This document shows, piece after piece, positions 1 to 12,099 of a DNA stretch of 64,000 nucleotides. Source of the stretch: Adiantum capillus-veneris. Lineage: Eukaryota; Streptophyta; Polypodiopsida; Polypodiales; Pteridaceae. Below the pieces are notes generated by a model. It was not told the DNA's origin. It did no database searches and was given only the letters and a program-made list of their open reading frames with translations. The first letter of the stretch is position 1, and every line of letters starts with the position of its first letter. Position numbers and translations under genes: made by a program. The stretch is from contig CM043962.1 in the NCBI GenBank assembly GCA_014529385.2, positions 124,046,470 to 124,110,469 on the forward strand. Reading direction: 5' to 3'.

Positions 1-1088
1 ACCCTTGTCGGTTCCCCTGCCCTGAATCTACTACTAGGAGATAAATGTGATGGTTCCGCTTCGAACCTTGGACCTGGAGTGGTATATGTGGGGATTGGAA
101 CTGCACTACCTCGATTCGTATCCATTGACTCTCTGGAATGTAATGATCCCATTGGTCCGGGCTTCGAGTACTGAGGTTGACTGAAAGAGTCAGCAGCCTG
201 AGTTCTTTGTCCTCTTGTCGTCATTGGGTTTTGCCCTCCATTTGTTGGTGCTGGTCTTTGTGAGCTAGAAGTAACATAATATTGATGTAGTGGTCCCCCA
301 AAGTATGTATATCCTTCTAATTCTTTCTTGCCCATTGTTGAGTATTGCCTCCCATACTTGTCGTAAGCAGCAATTTTCACTTCCGATCCCTCTGTGTAGG
401 TAAAGACATAAAGTCTTTTTTGGTCTGCCAACTCTCCGGTGTAGGGTTCTTCACATCTATAATAGAGATCTTGCTCCCCATTATTATATTTGTATAGCCC
501 CACATAGATGTTATCAGTGTTGATCCTTGTAGTTTCATTCTCTCTTCTTAACCTCGCATCAGGGAAGTTCATTATTGGTGCTTTCTCCTCAAGTTCTTCA
601 TCTACTTTGGCTTTGGTACCCATCAATCCCTACTTGTCCACAATGTTAGGGTTTAGGACTACCAAGTACATGGTACCCTCGTCATCTAGATATCTATCTC
701 CGCTATAGCTCACTGGCACTAAGTCCTTGAACTCACTAGGTCTCTCTTCTATCTTTACACAATAGCAGTCCATTCCATCTTTGTAGATCTTGGCACCTTG
801 CTCATTGTCGTACTGGTATTTTATGAACAATAACTTCATTGTGGCGGAAGGGTTTGATGATCCTGCTGCCATATTTTCTCTGTTGTTCAGGTTCAAGTGT
901 TCCAAGTGTTCGGTGAAAATCTCGTAAGATCTCTCCGAAGAAGTATCAGAAACACTTCCTTCAAAGATCGGCTCTAATGGTTGCACCCAACTTTGGTTTA
1001 CACTTCCCTCGGTTGATATGACACTTGCTTGTTCCCCTTGTTTTGGTTGGTTATTCTGGAGATTCCTTCCCGATCTCAAATTCATCAA
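1..1088 (-). pseudogene. Element A gag, N-terminal part (broken, continues off the window)
   Basis: Gag would form the particle shell of the retrotransposon. The reading frame starts at 1088 with MMNLRSGR and runs 152 codons to a stop near 630. Related coding sequence then continues towards position 1 in other frames, so the gene has at least one stop or frameshift. The LRSGR start, and the following region rich in aromatic and acidic residues (for example DRYLDDEGTMYLVV), match the layout of element E gag at 53517-52930. There the region precedes the capsid domain by roughly 300 residues. The capsid and zinc knuckle of A would lie beyond the left edge. The role is inferred from position after the primer site and from similarity to E. 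Confidence 0.65.
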
Positions 1089-1250
1089 TTCCCCTAAAGG
1101 ACTTTAACTTCTCCGTCTCGGCAATTTGTGTTCCCAAGTTTTTGTGGTCAGAATTGATCCAAACTGATTGATACTTGGTCAATTGTTTAATCTTGTCAGT
1201 TGGACAACTTCTGTTTCATCAAGTGAGAATTTTGTTGCAGTTATGCTGGA

Positions 1251-1974
1251 AAAGACATTATACGCGTATGATATCTTTTTTCACAGATTTAGACTATTTT
1301 GGTTATGCTCACTCTCAGTAGACCCCTTATGCTCTTTCCACTCACAAAATTCAGTTTGAACTCTATTTGAGCAAGTTATGGCTAATTTAGGCTTTTCTTG
1401 GCAATTTTCCGCTTTTGACTTGTTTTGGGTCAATTATGATCCAAATGGGATGAAACTTGAAATATAACCTCTAGACAGCTATTACAATGGATCTGTGTTG
1501 GCAAAGTATCAAAATATGTCCAAAATTAGGTAAAAGACATCATACGAGTATGATGTCTTTTTCATCAATTTGGGTCAATTCTTGATATTTTTGCTTTCTA
1601 CAGTGTTTGTAACAATCTTGTCAGGTCAGATATCAAAAATAAGTAGTGGATGTGCTAAAAGACATTATACGCGTATGATGTCTTTTGTCCCAGATTTTGA
1701 CTATTCTTGGTTTTAAGCTTTCTCCAATGTTTATAATTGAGTTTCAAGTGTTTTTGTCAGGTTTGAATGTAAAAACAAGATCTGAATCCAAAATTTCCTA
1801 TTCTTTGCATTTCTTGGACTCCGACTTGTCTTTTTGGGTTTGTTTGAGTGTTAATGCTCTTGTTTTAAGTTGAAATTAGGGTATAACTCCCCTTTTGAAC
1901 ACTCTGGTAAAGTCAAAATTTCTGTTTTTGTCTCTGTTTGGTCATTTAGACATCATACACGTATGATGTCTAAA
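1251..1974. repeat. Array of four long palindromes in the element A leader
   Basis: Four near-perfect palindromes lie at 1251-1279, 1532-1562, 1657-1686 and 1945-1974. The shared arms are AAAGACATCATAC and GTATGATGTCTTT around a 2-4 base centre, usually with CGCG or CGAG. The last copy has perfect 14-base arms starting TTTAGACATC. Starts are 281, 125 and 288 bases apart. The sequence between copies is T-rich and only loosely repeated. All four lie between the primer site and the gag start of element A. The RNA of this region could fold each copy into a strong hairpin, and as DNA each could bind a symmetric dimer. Neither role is shown. Confidence 0.9.
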
Positions 1975-2486
1975 GTTGTAGATTTCCAGTTTTTTGGCGT
2001 AGAATCCTTCCTAAAGCTTTCTCAAGTGCTCAGCAACTCCCAGATACACAGAAAATTTCTCTGGCTTTTGTTTATTGCAAGTTTCACTACTAACTCGACG
2101 GTTTAGTGATCTAACATGCAATCAACCATATCAAGCAAATACTCCAATGATTACTAGCTCCAGATCAGGATCAAATGAAGTCCTACCTAAGCTATTCCTA
2201 ATCATAAAATGGGTTTGGTAATTGTGATTTTAAAGAGATCCACTGCCACTCACGGACTAGCAAATTCTTCTTCTATCAACAACAACACCAAAAAAACAAC
2301 AAACAAATCTAAGCTAATCTAAAAATACTGTCAACACGGAAGACCCAGGAATACCCCACTTCCTAGTACCTCTCGAGATCTTCGGAGTCCACCACTCCTA
2401 GATCTTTTCTAACTAAAGTATACAAAGTAGTTTATACGACTCACCTCGTAGGATTAGTCTAAGGTCACCTACTTAGGGCTCTCGTC

Positions 2487-2504
2487 CTCGGCAGCGGCGC
2501 CAAA
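2487..2504 (-). other. Element A primer-binding site
   Basis: On the minus strand the sequence after the LTR end (..CCTTAACA) reads TTTGGCGCCGCTGCCGAGGA. The TGGCGCC core followed by a GCCG-rich tail is the usual type in plant Athila/Tat elements. It is thought to pair with the 3' end of a host tRNA to prime minus-strand DNA synthesis. Confidence 0.8.
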
Positions 2505-3306
2505 TGTTAAGGCGGTTACGCCGCTAGCGGAAGCTAAATAGCGAGAGCTCAACCAACAACAGAATTTGTCAGACGAGGACGGAGCTTGACCCGCAGGCGC
2601 ATGGAAACAACTAGGTGGGTGTCAAATCACCTACTCGACCTTCTAATGACAATCACTACTAAGGAAATTAAATCTAAGTTCTAAAATACGCAAGTGACTG
2701 AAATCCTTACTACGAACGAATGCTATACGAAACAGGATCTAGAATCATTGAATCGATCTCAAACTCAAGGGGAAGTCTATACACTAGGTAAGAACAACAC
2801 CCTAAAGACTTGAACTGCAAAATCAACCTATAACCACTCCGTGCGGCAAACGTGTATGAAGACAGGCCGAAAAATACAGGTGATCAAAACTTGACCCCGA
2901 TGGTACCAATGTGTAGCTCTACTCGTTGTGGTTCTATAGATATGATGCACACTCCATTCCGACACACGAGTTGGAAGAAAACTCACACCGAAGCTCGTTG
3001 GAACTTACCACACATAGAAGCCGATAGCGCGCACTCTTGGTATCTGTGCCTAGATCTCGCCGTTGCTAACACAATGGCGGTGTCGTTTCTCCAATGGCGG
3101 CTCCGTAGCTCGCATAGCAAGTAGATAAGACTCTCTCTCTCTCTCTCACTCTCTCTCAGACACAGTCACGGCGCTCAAAAACTCACTTTGATTAATAATC
3201 TGAATCCCCCTAGGTTACAAAAACTTTGGCTTATATACCTCAGCCTTGGAGGTGAGAACATCTCTAACTAATTACATCAGCAAGTGAAATTACTTCGGAA
3301 TTACAA
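2505..3306 (-). repeat. Element A 5' LTR
   Basis: The LTR ends (minus strand) with TTAACA directly before the primer site. It probably begins TGTAATTCCGAAG at 3306. A TATA-type promoter, GGTATATAAGCC, lies at 3239-3228 (minus) and is nearly the same as GGTATAAAAGCC in the LTRs of element E. A CT-rich run at 3130-3158 lies inside. The outer edge is uncertain because only one LTR copy is present. Confidence 0.65.
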
Positions 3307-3340
3307 GCTGGAAACTCAATTGAGTCCCGTTACTTAATGA

Positions 3341-3979
3341 ATGGCTCAAATCAAAATTAATATCGGAAAGAAATTTATTACAATCAATGGTTACAAAATG
3401 ATGAGTGTGAGCAAAAATGTGGGTGTGATCCTCTGTTGGCTCAACAGGGGTGCACAAATTTGCATCATGACAAAGGGACTCATGAAAAGACTAGGCATGC
3501 ACATCCATGAGACACCTGAAATCAAAGTGAAGATGGCGAACAATAGCAAAGCTAGGTGTGTAGGCATTTGTAAAAATGTTTTTGTAGAGGCCTTTGGCAT
3601 TAAGAAGGTGGTGGATTTTTATGTTATGTCGACCAAGGGAAGTGGTTATCCATTTATCCTAGGAAGACCATGGCTAATGAAAATGCGAGCTTTGCAGGAT
3701 TGGGAGAGTGGAAAATTAATTTGCGGGAATGACAATCATAAGAAGGTTGTCTTTGACATGAAGGAGCAACACCAAGAGGATCTCCATGAAGAATCATCTC
3801 AAAGTGAGACGGAGGAAGGCTGGACCGATAGCACTTCAGAAGGAGAAAGTAGCGGTAGCATTACTGAAGAGGAGTCTTCCATCAAAGTCATGGGGGTAAG
3901 GTTTAAGCCAAACAATCAAGACCTCTTGCCCAGGTTTGGAAGAGGTAGGTTCCCAAGAGAACCAAAATGTGCAAGATGA
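3341..3979 (+). pseudogene. Element B protease (retropepsin) domain, catalytic Asp lost
   Basis: Retropepsin cuts the gag-pol polyprotein of the retrotransposon. The frame of 212 codons aligns by eye with the protease of element D: the active-site loop, a middle region ending VDFYVM, and the typical closing ILGRPWL at about residue 105. Elements C and D have Asp-Gly-Gly-Ala at the active site, whereas B reads LNRGAQIC, so the catalytic Asp is Asn and the enzyme would be dead. An acidic Ser/Glu-rich linker follows, as in C and D. No gag is present upstream. The frame begins right after the LTR of element A, so B has probably lost its left part or been interrupted by A. Confidence 0.75.
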
Positions 3980-4771
3980 AGGAATGTTAGAAGGTATGTT
4001 GTCTACAACACTTACAAAGGACGAAAGAGAGGAGTTCAAATGTGTGCTAAGGAAATTTCCTAGGCTTTTTGCTAAATACTACACTGATGTGAGTGGAGTA
4101 GATGTTGTTCAACACAAAATTGAGTTGAAGCCAGAGGCCACACCTAAGGCTCAGAAGCTACGAAGGCTAGGAGTCATCAAGGAGCAGGCTTTACTCAAGG
4201 AGGTAAGAAAGCTTCTAGCAGCAGGTTTCATTTATCCAGTGGAGAATTCAGAGTGGGTCTCTCCCATTGTTGTCACTCCTAAGAAAAATGGCAAGTGGAG
4301 GGTGTGTGTGGATTACCGTCCGCTCAATGAGGCAACAAAAAGAGATCACTTTTCCCTCCCATTTCAGGATGAGATACTGAATGAGGTAGCTGGTCATGAG
4401 AAGTACACTGTGTGTGATGGCTACTCAGGCTACTTTCAAATAGGGATTGCTTTGGAGGACCAATTAAAAAAAACCTTCATCACTCCTTGGGGTTGTTATG
4501 CTTTTAGAGTTATGCCATTTGGCCTGACAAATGCTCCTGCAACTTTCCAACGTTTCATGAACATGGTGTTTCAAGCATTCTTTGGAAAGTGAATTAGGGT
4601 GTTCATTGATGATTTCTGTATTTATAGCTCAAAATCATTGCATCTACAAAAGGTAGAAGAAGGTTTAAAAAAACTTTACGACATGGGAGGTCAACTCAAC
4701 CCAGACAAGTGCCACATAGGTGAGGATGAAGTGATCTTGCTTGGTCACAAGGTTTCCTAAAAAGTATTGAG
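3936..4771 (+). pseudogene. Element B reverse transcriptase (broken)
   Basis: Reverse transcriptase copies element RNA into DNA. The frame from 3936 overlaps the protease frame and holds the usual order: the LRRLGVIKEQ lead-in, WVSPIVVTPKKNGKWRVCVD around 4254-4315, the DGYSGYFQI block, and [15 protein letters not shown] near 4519-4560. It stops at 4590-4592 (TGA). Coding sequence goes on in frame after the stop with VFIDDFCIYSS near 4600, which carries the catalytic Asp pair. A further stop and frame change near 4758-4770 separate it from the RNase H frame. The protein-level pattern is clear, but the gene cannot make a full enzyme. Confidence 0.85.
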
Positions 4772-7240
4772 GTGGATCCAGCAAAGGCAAAAGCTCTCAT
4801 TGAGCTACCATCACCAAAGAGTCTTAAGGAGGTCATCTCATTCATTCAAAAGGTGAAGTATATGTCACGCTTCATTCACTTAGCCTTGGAGTTACTTCAC
4901 CCTTTGCAAAAGTTGACACTACAAGTAGAATTTGCATGGTCTGATGATCTTGAAGAGTATTTTTGTAATATTAAAGTCATTCTGTCAGAGCTACCAACAC
5001 TCATGCCTCCTTGTTGGGAGTACACATTCTTTGTTAGCTCTAGTGTTGGGAAAGAAACAATTGGTGCACTTTTATTACAACAAGATCCCCACAGTACCAG
5101 GATGCGACCCATCTACTTTGCTAGTAGGGTCATGAATGCCTTAGAGAGAGGCTACACGGAGGCAGAACTCATGATGCTTTCTCTCATGTTTGCGGTGAGA
5201 AAGTTTAGATCCTACTTGCTACCAAAATCTTTTGTAATTCTCACTGCAGAAAATTTGTTCCCTTGGGTGTCATCTCAAATGAATCTTAGTACTAGGATCT
5301 CAAAGTGGATTATGGAGTTGCAAGAGTTCCAATACTCTTTCAAGGTAGAAGATAGTGTGCATGCACAATTGGCAGGGATTCTCACTTATAGGGTACATGA
5401 GAAGGAAATTAAGGTGCCTCAAGTAAAGACCCTACCATTGCCACCACCAAAAAGTATTCCTAATGCTTTTACCTTGTTCTTTGATGGAGATTTTCGACGA
5501 ATCACAGGAAAAGCAGGGGGAGGGCTAGTATTGCTCAACCCAAGTGGAGAGGTGGTCATGAAAGAGAAGGTCAATCTACCAGGTTCAACTAGCAACAATG
5601 AAGCAGAATACGACACACTACTTCATGGTTTAAAAATGTGCATTGGCCAAGGTATACGACGTCTCATGGTAAAGGGAGATGCACTTATCATTGTGAAGCA
5701 GATTTTAGGCATTTGGGCATGCAAGAATGAAAACCTAAGGACAAAAGTTCATGCCATTCGTAGGTTGTTTAATCAATTTGAAGAAGTGCAACTATATCAT
5801 ATCCCTAGGAAACAAAATGAAGATGCAGATTTACTTGCACAAAAAGCAGTTGCATGTGTTGAGAGTGAAGTGCAGGTTATGATGGCAGCAACAGTGATAA
5901 AGCAACCAAGGTACCAGGGGATGGAGTCATTGGCTCTCACAGTGAGCTACATTTTAGAGGGCGAGTTTCCAGAGGGCTTCACAAAGGCTCAAAAGCGGAG
6001 GCTCATTAAGAAGGCGAGTTCATATTTGTTTTTTGAAGGTGCCCTTTACCAAAGGGGAAAAGATCAAGTTTGTAGGAGAATACCAACAACCAAGGAGATT
6101 CCAGCCATTCTTGAAGGTTTGCATGAGGAAGCGTGTGGTGGTCATTTTGCACATGAACTCACTGCAAAAAAGATTTTGCGTGCCGGATATGTTTGGCCAA
6201 GCTTGCACATTGATGTTCAACATTCGTGTAAAAGTTGCCACAATTGTCAGATTAATGGAAACAAGCGTCTGTTACATGGTCCACGTCAGTTAGTCCTTGC
6301 AAATGGTCCGTTTGAAAAATGGGGCATTGATGCTATGGGTCCATTGCCCAGGACTCAAAATGGAAAATTGTATATCTTGGTGGCCATAGACTACATGAAT
6401 AGGTGGGTAGAAGCTCAAAGTGTGGCAAGAGTGAATGAGAGGACAATTAGCAAGTTTGTGTACACTCACATTTGTTGCAGATTTGGCACACCTTTGGAGA
6501 TTGTTTCTGATAATGGTCCAGGGTTTGGGAAGGGCTTGCTCACGGAAGTTTGTGATGAGCTTCACATTCTACATCGGCATAGCACACCCTACTACCCTCA
6601 GTCAAATGGTTTGGTAGAGAAGGCTAATGGTATCATTGCAGGAATCATCCGGAAGATGGTAAAGAACAAGACAAAGCTATGGGATGACTTCTTGGATGGA
6701 GCATTGTGGGCCTATCGGACTACCTACAAGGAAGCGACAGAGTTCACACCCTTCCACCTAGTCTATGGTCAAGAAGCTTTGCAACCCATCGAGCTCAACA
6801 TTCCAACAATGCGACTTCATGGAAAGGTGGCACAAGGAGAAGAAGCAGCATGGGAAGATCGACTTCTCACCCTCGTAGAACTATAATGGAAACGGGAGGC
6901 GGCTTATGAGTGCTATAAAAGAAAGGCTACGCAAATAAAGGACAAGCTCGACAAAAAGGTGAAAGACAAAGGGATCAAGGAAGGAGATTTGGTGCTAAGG
7001 TACGATAATCGCCTTGACAATCGCTTTGATGTGAAGTTCAATACAAGATGGCAGGGACCATACATTGTCAAGAAGACCTTCAACTCTAGCTACTATCAAC
7101 TCATGGATTTGGATGGCAAGGAGCACCCCAAGAAGGTGAATGGGTATCGATTAAAGCCTTACTTGAGTCGAGTTCTACCAGAGGATCTACAAGAGCATGG
7201 AACAACTACAATACCATGTAAGTCTTTGATCTTGGTATGA
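4772..7240 (+). pseudogene. Element B RNase H, second (archaeal-like) RNase H and integrase
   Basis: A 704-codon frame (4772-6886) carries, in order: the RT connection, the gypsy RNase H (about residues 90-210), a second RNase H with FFDGD, SNNEAEY and KGDALI (about residues 238-365), the integrase HHCC zinc module (CGGHFAHE..CKSCHNCQ, about 452-493) and the DDE core with WGIDAMGP, SDNGPGF and NGLVEKANG. The dual RNase H is a known mark of the plant Tat lineage. A stop at about 6884 ends the frame. The integrase C-terminal part continues at 6959-7240 with a GDLVLRYDNRL..WQGPYIV region. All three DDE acidic residues are present. Integration of element DNA would be its job if intact. Confidence 0.88.
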
Positions 7241-7336
7241 CAAGATGAAGATTCAACTAAGCCACCAAATATCACGAAGGATCAAAAAACACTCTCATTG
7301 GAAGATATGCCTTTTGATGGTACATGAATGTATCAT

Positions 7337-8700
7337 CATCTAGGGGAGGGCTAAATGATAGCCGTTTTTCGGCTCTCATAAAATAATTTTAAGAAGCCAC
7401 TTCACCCCAAAAAAACACCCTAGCACAATGACGAGGCTCGCTTTTTCATTATAAATAGTGTGCGTGCGTTTAGGTTTTTATCATATTTTTTTATATCAAA
7501 TCATTGAGCGAGTCATTGGTCTAGGAGACCAAAAAAATAAATTTATAATATTACGGTCCTCTTTACATGTAAATATTTTTTATCAAATAAAGGACCTAAG
7601 TATAAAGGGTTTTTTTCAAAAATTGCGTATTTATATAAATATATATTCCTAGGTGTGCGTTATCATACCTAAGTGTGCATTTTTATAAATCTCTTTGCAT
7701 CCTTTCATGGCATGAAATATTTCTATGTTAGTGTGTACATACCCCATCATATTTATGTTTACAAAATAAACCCATATATTTCATCCCGCACCCTCATGGA
7801 AGTCGAAATTTGTTTCTACACTATCACTCACTTTCACTAGATATTTTCTCACTTGCATATTTTAATCTTTCATCCAAAAACAAAATAAAATACTCCTATC
7901 ATGATATTCCTTCATGGGTCTTGCATATATTTTTTCCATACACCATGTGCTCATAAAGACAAGGGCTAGGAAAAATCCAAGCACTAGGTCTATCATGTGC
8001 AATTGTTTTTTATTCTTCAAAATTCATCATCCATGCATGTGGCAAGGGCCACTTGGATTCCTTAGGTCATGGCATGGCTCATGGGGGGCTCACCTTTGGA
8101 TGTATAAGGAGAATTCAACCAAAAAGGGTCCCACATAAGCACCTTTGCAGCCCCACAATACACAGCTTTTTGGGCGAATTTTGGCACCCTTCTATCATCC
8201 GAATCAGCAAAAGTTGTCAACATACAAAATGAAGATCGTGAGCTGAATTATTTTAAATAAATATTTCAGCATTTTTGGAAATAAGCACGAATTTTGGTGA
8301 ATTGTTTTGTGCGACCCAATCTGCCCACTCTATGCACACAAGGATCCTCTTACTCTTCTCTCACCCTTCCACACACCTTCTCACTCTTACACACTCCTCC
8401 CTCTCCATCCCACTCCCAAACCTACAACTCCCATGTCCTAATTCACCCTCTTCACCATTTCCACTTCTCTCACACCTCCATAGCCTTCATCCTCCATTTC
8501 TACACCCCTAGGTGCTCCCCTTTCTCTCTACATATATGTCCATATTACCATACTCTCTTCAGCTTTGTAAAGAAGTTCAAAAAATCATCAAAAATCCAAG
8601 GTTAACCTCTGCAAATGAAGGCTTTTATCATGAATTTTCCAAGGTTTGAGGATAACATAGCTTCATCGACACGCGCTACTTCGCCATGCTGACCGCTTCT
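7337..8700 (+). repeat. Element B polypurine tract and 3' LTR (right end not resolved)
   Basis: After the pol end, CTAGGGGAGGGCTAAA (about 7338-7353) looks like the polypurine tract that primes plus-strand DNA. The LTR would start TGATAGCCG at 7354. A TATAAATAG promoter-like motif lies at about 7450. The stretch to about 8700 is AT- and CT-rich and its small frames have no recognisable content. No second copy of this LTR exists in the window, so the right end is a guess. Confidence 0.5.
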
Positions 8701-9924
8701 TCTATCGGTGTTGTCAAGAGGTGAATGTCAACTTCTCCAAGCTTCAACCTTGCTTTACAAGCTTATCCCTTCTCTAACTTTTCTCATCATATATCTCACC
8801 ATTTGGTGAATGATTTTGTAAATATTTTGTAGTGATAATTACTAACTACTAACCACTAACCTTATTGTAAATGCACCCTCTACTAGAGTAGGCACTCCCA
8901 AATTATTCACTCAATCCTCTCTCCTTTCATCCTCAATAATTCTCTTCCCTTGAGCCCACATCCATGTGACTCAAAGGATAAGAGAGACCCACCCTCATTT
9001 AAAAAAATAAAATATGCATAATCTTTGATTTCTTCAAATAAACTTGATTAGGTCTAATCCTAATCGGGGCTTGTAAAACCTATAAATAGAGCCCGTCTCT
9101 CCCTTGTAAATCATCACATGATCACACTACACCACACCATTCTCAACACATAACACACCACTCTTCAAGCCTAGTTGTGTAGAGTGTGTGCATTGTGAGT
9201 GCTCTATTCCATCACTACACATAGGTGCATGGAGAAGCTTGAAGTTAGTTATGCCATCTAGAGGAGTGGAGTGATACCATACTCTACATCACACTGTGTA
9301 GCCTACTCTTGTCCATAAATAAGATTTATAGTTTTGGGTGCAATTGTATGCTGCAACTACGACTCTTCTCTCCAACTTGACTTGATAAGTTGGCTCATCA
9401 GGTGGTTGAAGGTATATTGTCCTTGAAGTTTGTTGTGCTATTTCATGCTTGTTGGTTTGAGGGCTTGTTGAATTGTTTGCCCAAAAAGTCAATTGTAAGA
9501 GGGTGCTCGGTGAGAGGCTCGCGTGACCCTAAGAAAATTTGTGTATTGGCAACAAGGTCAAGTTTTGTGTTGTCTCTCTATTTCTCATCAAGCTTTGTGT
9601 GCATCTAGTTTTTAAGGCTAAGACTGAGTTGCTCAAGTTGATTTGTGCTCTTTACCTCTCTCTGGCATGTTGAATGTTTGTGTTTGGTGTGTGTGGCTAT
9701 CTTGCATTCCCCTCTCTTTGTGCGTTTGAGTACAAGGAGATATCACATGCGTCCTAGTTCGCATCTACAACTAGGTGGTGCCCCTTTTCTTGTTTGGTTT
9801 CTGGCTGTGGGTTGTTGTTGTCTCTGATTGTGCTTGCCCCAGCCCCAATTGAGCAGCACGGGAGCCTCGAAGGGTGTTTAGAGGCCGCTCTTCTTGTTGC
9901 CCGCCCCGGACCGCCTCAATATAC
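8701..9924. other. Unassigned stretch with a promoter-like motif
   Basis: I recognise no protein here. CCTATAAATAGAGCCC at about 9077-9092 (plus strand), followed by a CA/CT-rich stretch, looks like the promoter part of another LTR, perhaps copia-type. I could not find its ends. The right limit is where element C RNase H homology stops. Confidence 0.35.
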
Positions 9925-11078
9925 TGATATTCCTTCCCCCTTTGCAATAACATAGCTCCGATAGCATCATCTCCCATTGATGGTTTGACATAAAACTCCT
10001 TTTCCCAGTCAGGAGCTTGCATTATAGGTAACGTACTCAAAACCTCTTTAACTTTGTCAAAAACATCGTCACAGTCATGAGACCACTCCAAGGGATCATT
10101 CTTAACTGTTTGATGCAATGGATACAATAGCTGTGATGCCAAAGGTATGAAGCGAGACAAATATTTAACTTTTTGTATGAAAGTGGCCAATTGTTTGGTA
10201 TCTTTTGGAGGTGACAGTGATAGCAAAGCCTCCACTTTCTCTGGATTTGCTTCAATCCCATTTTCTGAAATAACTTGCCCAAGAAGCTTCACCCGTGGCT
10301 GTGCCAAATGAATTTTTTTTAGGATTGAGCTGACCCTTGCATTCATCATACTGACAAAAGTCATTTCAAGCTTTTCAACATGCTCTTTCCTTGAACTGTA
10401 TACGTAGAAATCATCTATGAACCCTTTGACAAACTTTCCAAGGAACGGGGTAAGGACCCAATCCACTTTTCTTTCAAAAGATCTAGGCCCATTCATCAAC
10501 CCAAAAGGAAGGCAACAAAAACAGAAACAACCCCATGGCGTGATAAACGTAGTCTTTTTCTGGTCTTCAAGAGCAAGGATAAGCTGAAAGTATCATGAAT
10601 ACCCATCATAGACACTGTATCTCTCAAAATTAGCCACTGCATCTAACAATTGATCAATAAACGGCAAAGGGTAAGGATCTTTCTTGGTCACCGCATTTAG
10701 TGGCTTGTAATCAACACATACTCTCCAACACCCATCTTTCTTTGGGGTGACTACTATAGGGCTCTCCCATTCAATATTATCCACTGGCACAATGAACTCT
10801 GCATCCAAAAGCTTATCCACTTCTTCCTTTAAGGCATTCATCTGCTCCTTGCCCATCCTCCTTAACTTTTGTCTGATTGGTTTTGCCCCTTCAACTAGCT
10901 CGATCTTCACAGGATCCCCAACAAAACCCCTTCTTTCCTGATATGAGGTAATGAAAAGATTTGGAAACCTATCCAACATTGCTAAGTACTCTCTTCTTTC
11001 TCCTTGTATCAAATCAGTACTCAACATATTTTGAATCAACTCTTTCTTCACTGGTAGTTCCTGTTTAGGTTGCATCAA
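9925..11078 (-). pseudogene. Element C reverse transcriptase and start of RNase H
   Basis: The frame 11078-10593 contains the RT fingers and palm start (ESPIVVTPKKDGCWRVCVDY) and ends at a stop after DGYS. The continuation at 10560-10499 carries the block corresponding to PFGL, with PFGLMNGPRSF. The frame 10499 onward carries the catalytic GFIDDFYVYSS and the thumb. It then enters the RNase H (DDAIGAMLLQRGKEY) and loses similarity to element D near 9925. The rest of that frame, to 9771, is unrelated sequence read by chance. An internal stop and the missing C-terminal half make this non-functional. Confidence 0.82.
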
Positions 11079-11126
11079 CTCTTCAAGTTGCTCTAAACGG
11101 CTTGAAGCATTTATATTCCCTGATTA

Positions 11127-12043
11127 TTACAGCACTTCACTAACTTCTCTCTGTTCCGCGTCCAACAACAAGAATGACACTTCACCCTCAACACTGGAAC
11201 TCGAAGTAGTGCTACTTTCTGAGTCTTCAAAACTGTCATCACTGGTAGTTTCGAACTCATCATTCTCACTCACATCTTCAAGTGCCATAGGTTGTTTGGT
11301 AGTCATATCAAACACCCTCTTTTCACCCTTCTTGCCATGCACACCGATTGTGCCCTTGCCCCAATCTTGCATAGCACCAACAACTCTCAACCAAGGTCGT
11401 CCCAAAATGAGAGGAAGGCTCCCAGACCAGCTGGCATAACATGAAAGTTCACCATAACTTTCACGTTAAAGACTTCAACTTCCAAATTCTTGATCATCCC
11501 CAAACATTTCACCTTGGCATGGTTTGCTAGTCGAATCCAAAACCTAGAGCTTCCGCATGTGATGAGACCCAGTCTCTCAACACATGACTGTGTGATCACA
11601 CAAACTTGAGCACCTCCATCAATGTAGGCTTCTCCCATGGCCACACCTTTGTGCCAAGCGTTCACCACAAGACAGATGTCGGGTAACTCTCCCACAGACA
11701 ACACTCTGACTTATCCATGCTTCGGCTCTTTTTTTGGATTCACTAATGACTTCCACTACCTTTTAAGTTTGGGCACCATATTCATCAACTGTCCAAAAGT
11801 ACAATCTACTTTCCTCCCAATCAGGTCTTCCTTTAAACTGTAAGCTGTTTGGCCTTCTCCCAAAGGCAAATTTACCACTTTAAATTGTCTACGAGGCTTT
11901 CTCTTTCTCTTGGCTTTCGCATCTTCACCCTCCTTCTCCTTCCCTTTCTTTCTACTAGGCCCTGGTGCTGAATAGCCTTCCCTCTCTCTTTTGCCTACTG
12001 GCAACACATATGCGTCTTTCTTTTCTACCCGCACAATACCCAC
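11127..12043 (-). pseudogene. Element C protease with basic linker
   Basis: The frame at 12043-11756 encodes a Lys/Arg-rich linker (KAKRKRKPRRQ) ending in FGQLMNMVPKLKR. An almost identical linker is found in element D at about 26400-26590. The protease follows at 11704-11387, with AYIDGGAQVCVITQS as the active-site loop. The catalytic motif is Asp-Gly-Gly, which is common in Tat elements. The closing GRPWLRVVGA is found in the next frame from 11405, so there is a frameshift near 11400. An acidic Ser-rich tail then leads to the RT. Confidence 0.8.
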
Positions 12044-12099
12044 ATGACCACCAGAGGTTGAGGCTTGATTTTCCTATCCAGTACCTTGATATCCCTATA

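Larger units (their letters stand above)
1..3306 (-). mobile_element. Element A: 5' part of a Ty3/gypsy (Athila/Tat-like) LTR retrotransposon
   Basis: Read on the minus strand, the order is LTR (3306 to 2505), primer-binding site, a leader of about 1.4 kb with four palindromes, and then the start of gag, which runs off the left edge. The gag N-terminus (MNLRSGR) and the stretch after it resemble those of element E at 53517, so A and E are related families. No RT or integrase of A lies in the window. The right limit of the LTR is inferred from a TG start near 3306. No second LTR or target duplication is available to confirm it. Confidence 0.75.

Noticed and set aside
8275-8605. Pro/Ser/His-rich small proteins
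   Set aside because: CT-rich LTR-like DNA with no conserved content and two frames equally open.
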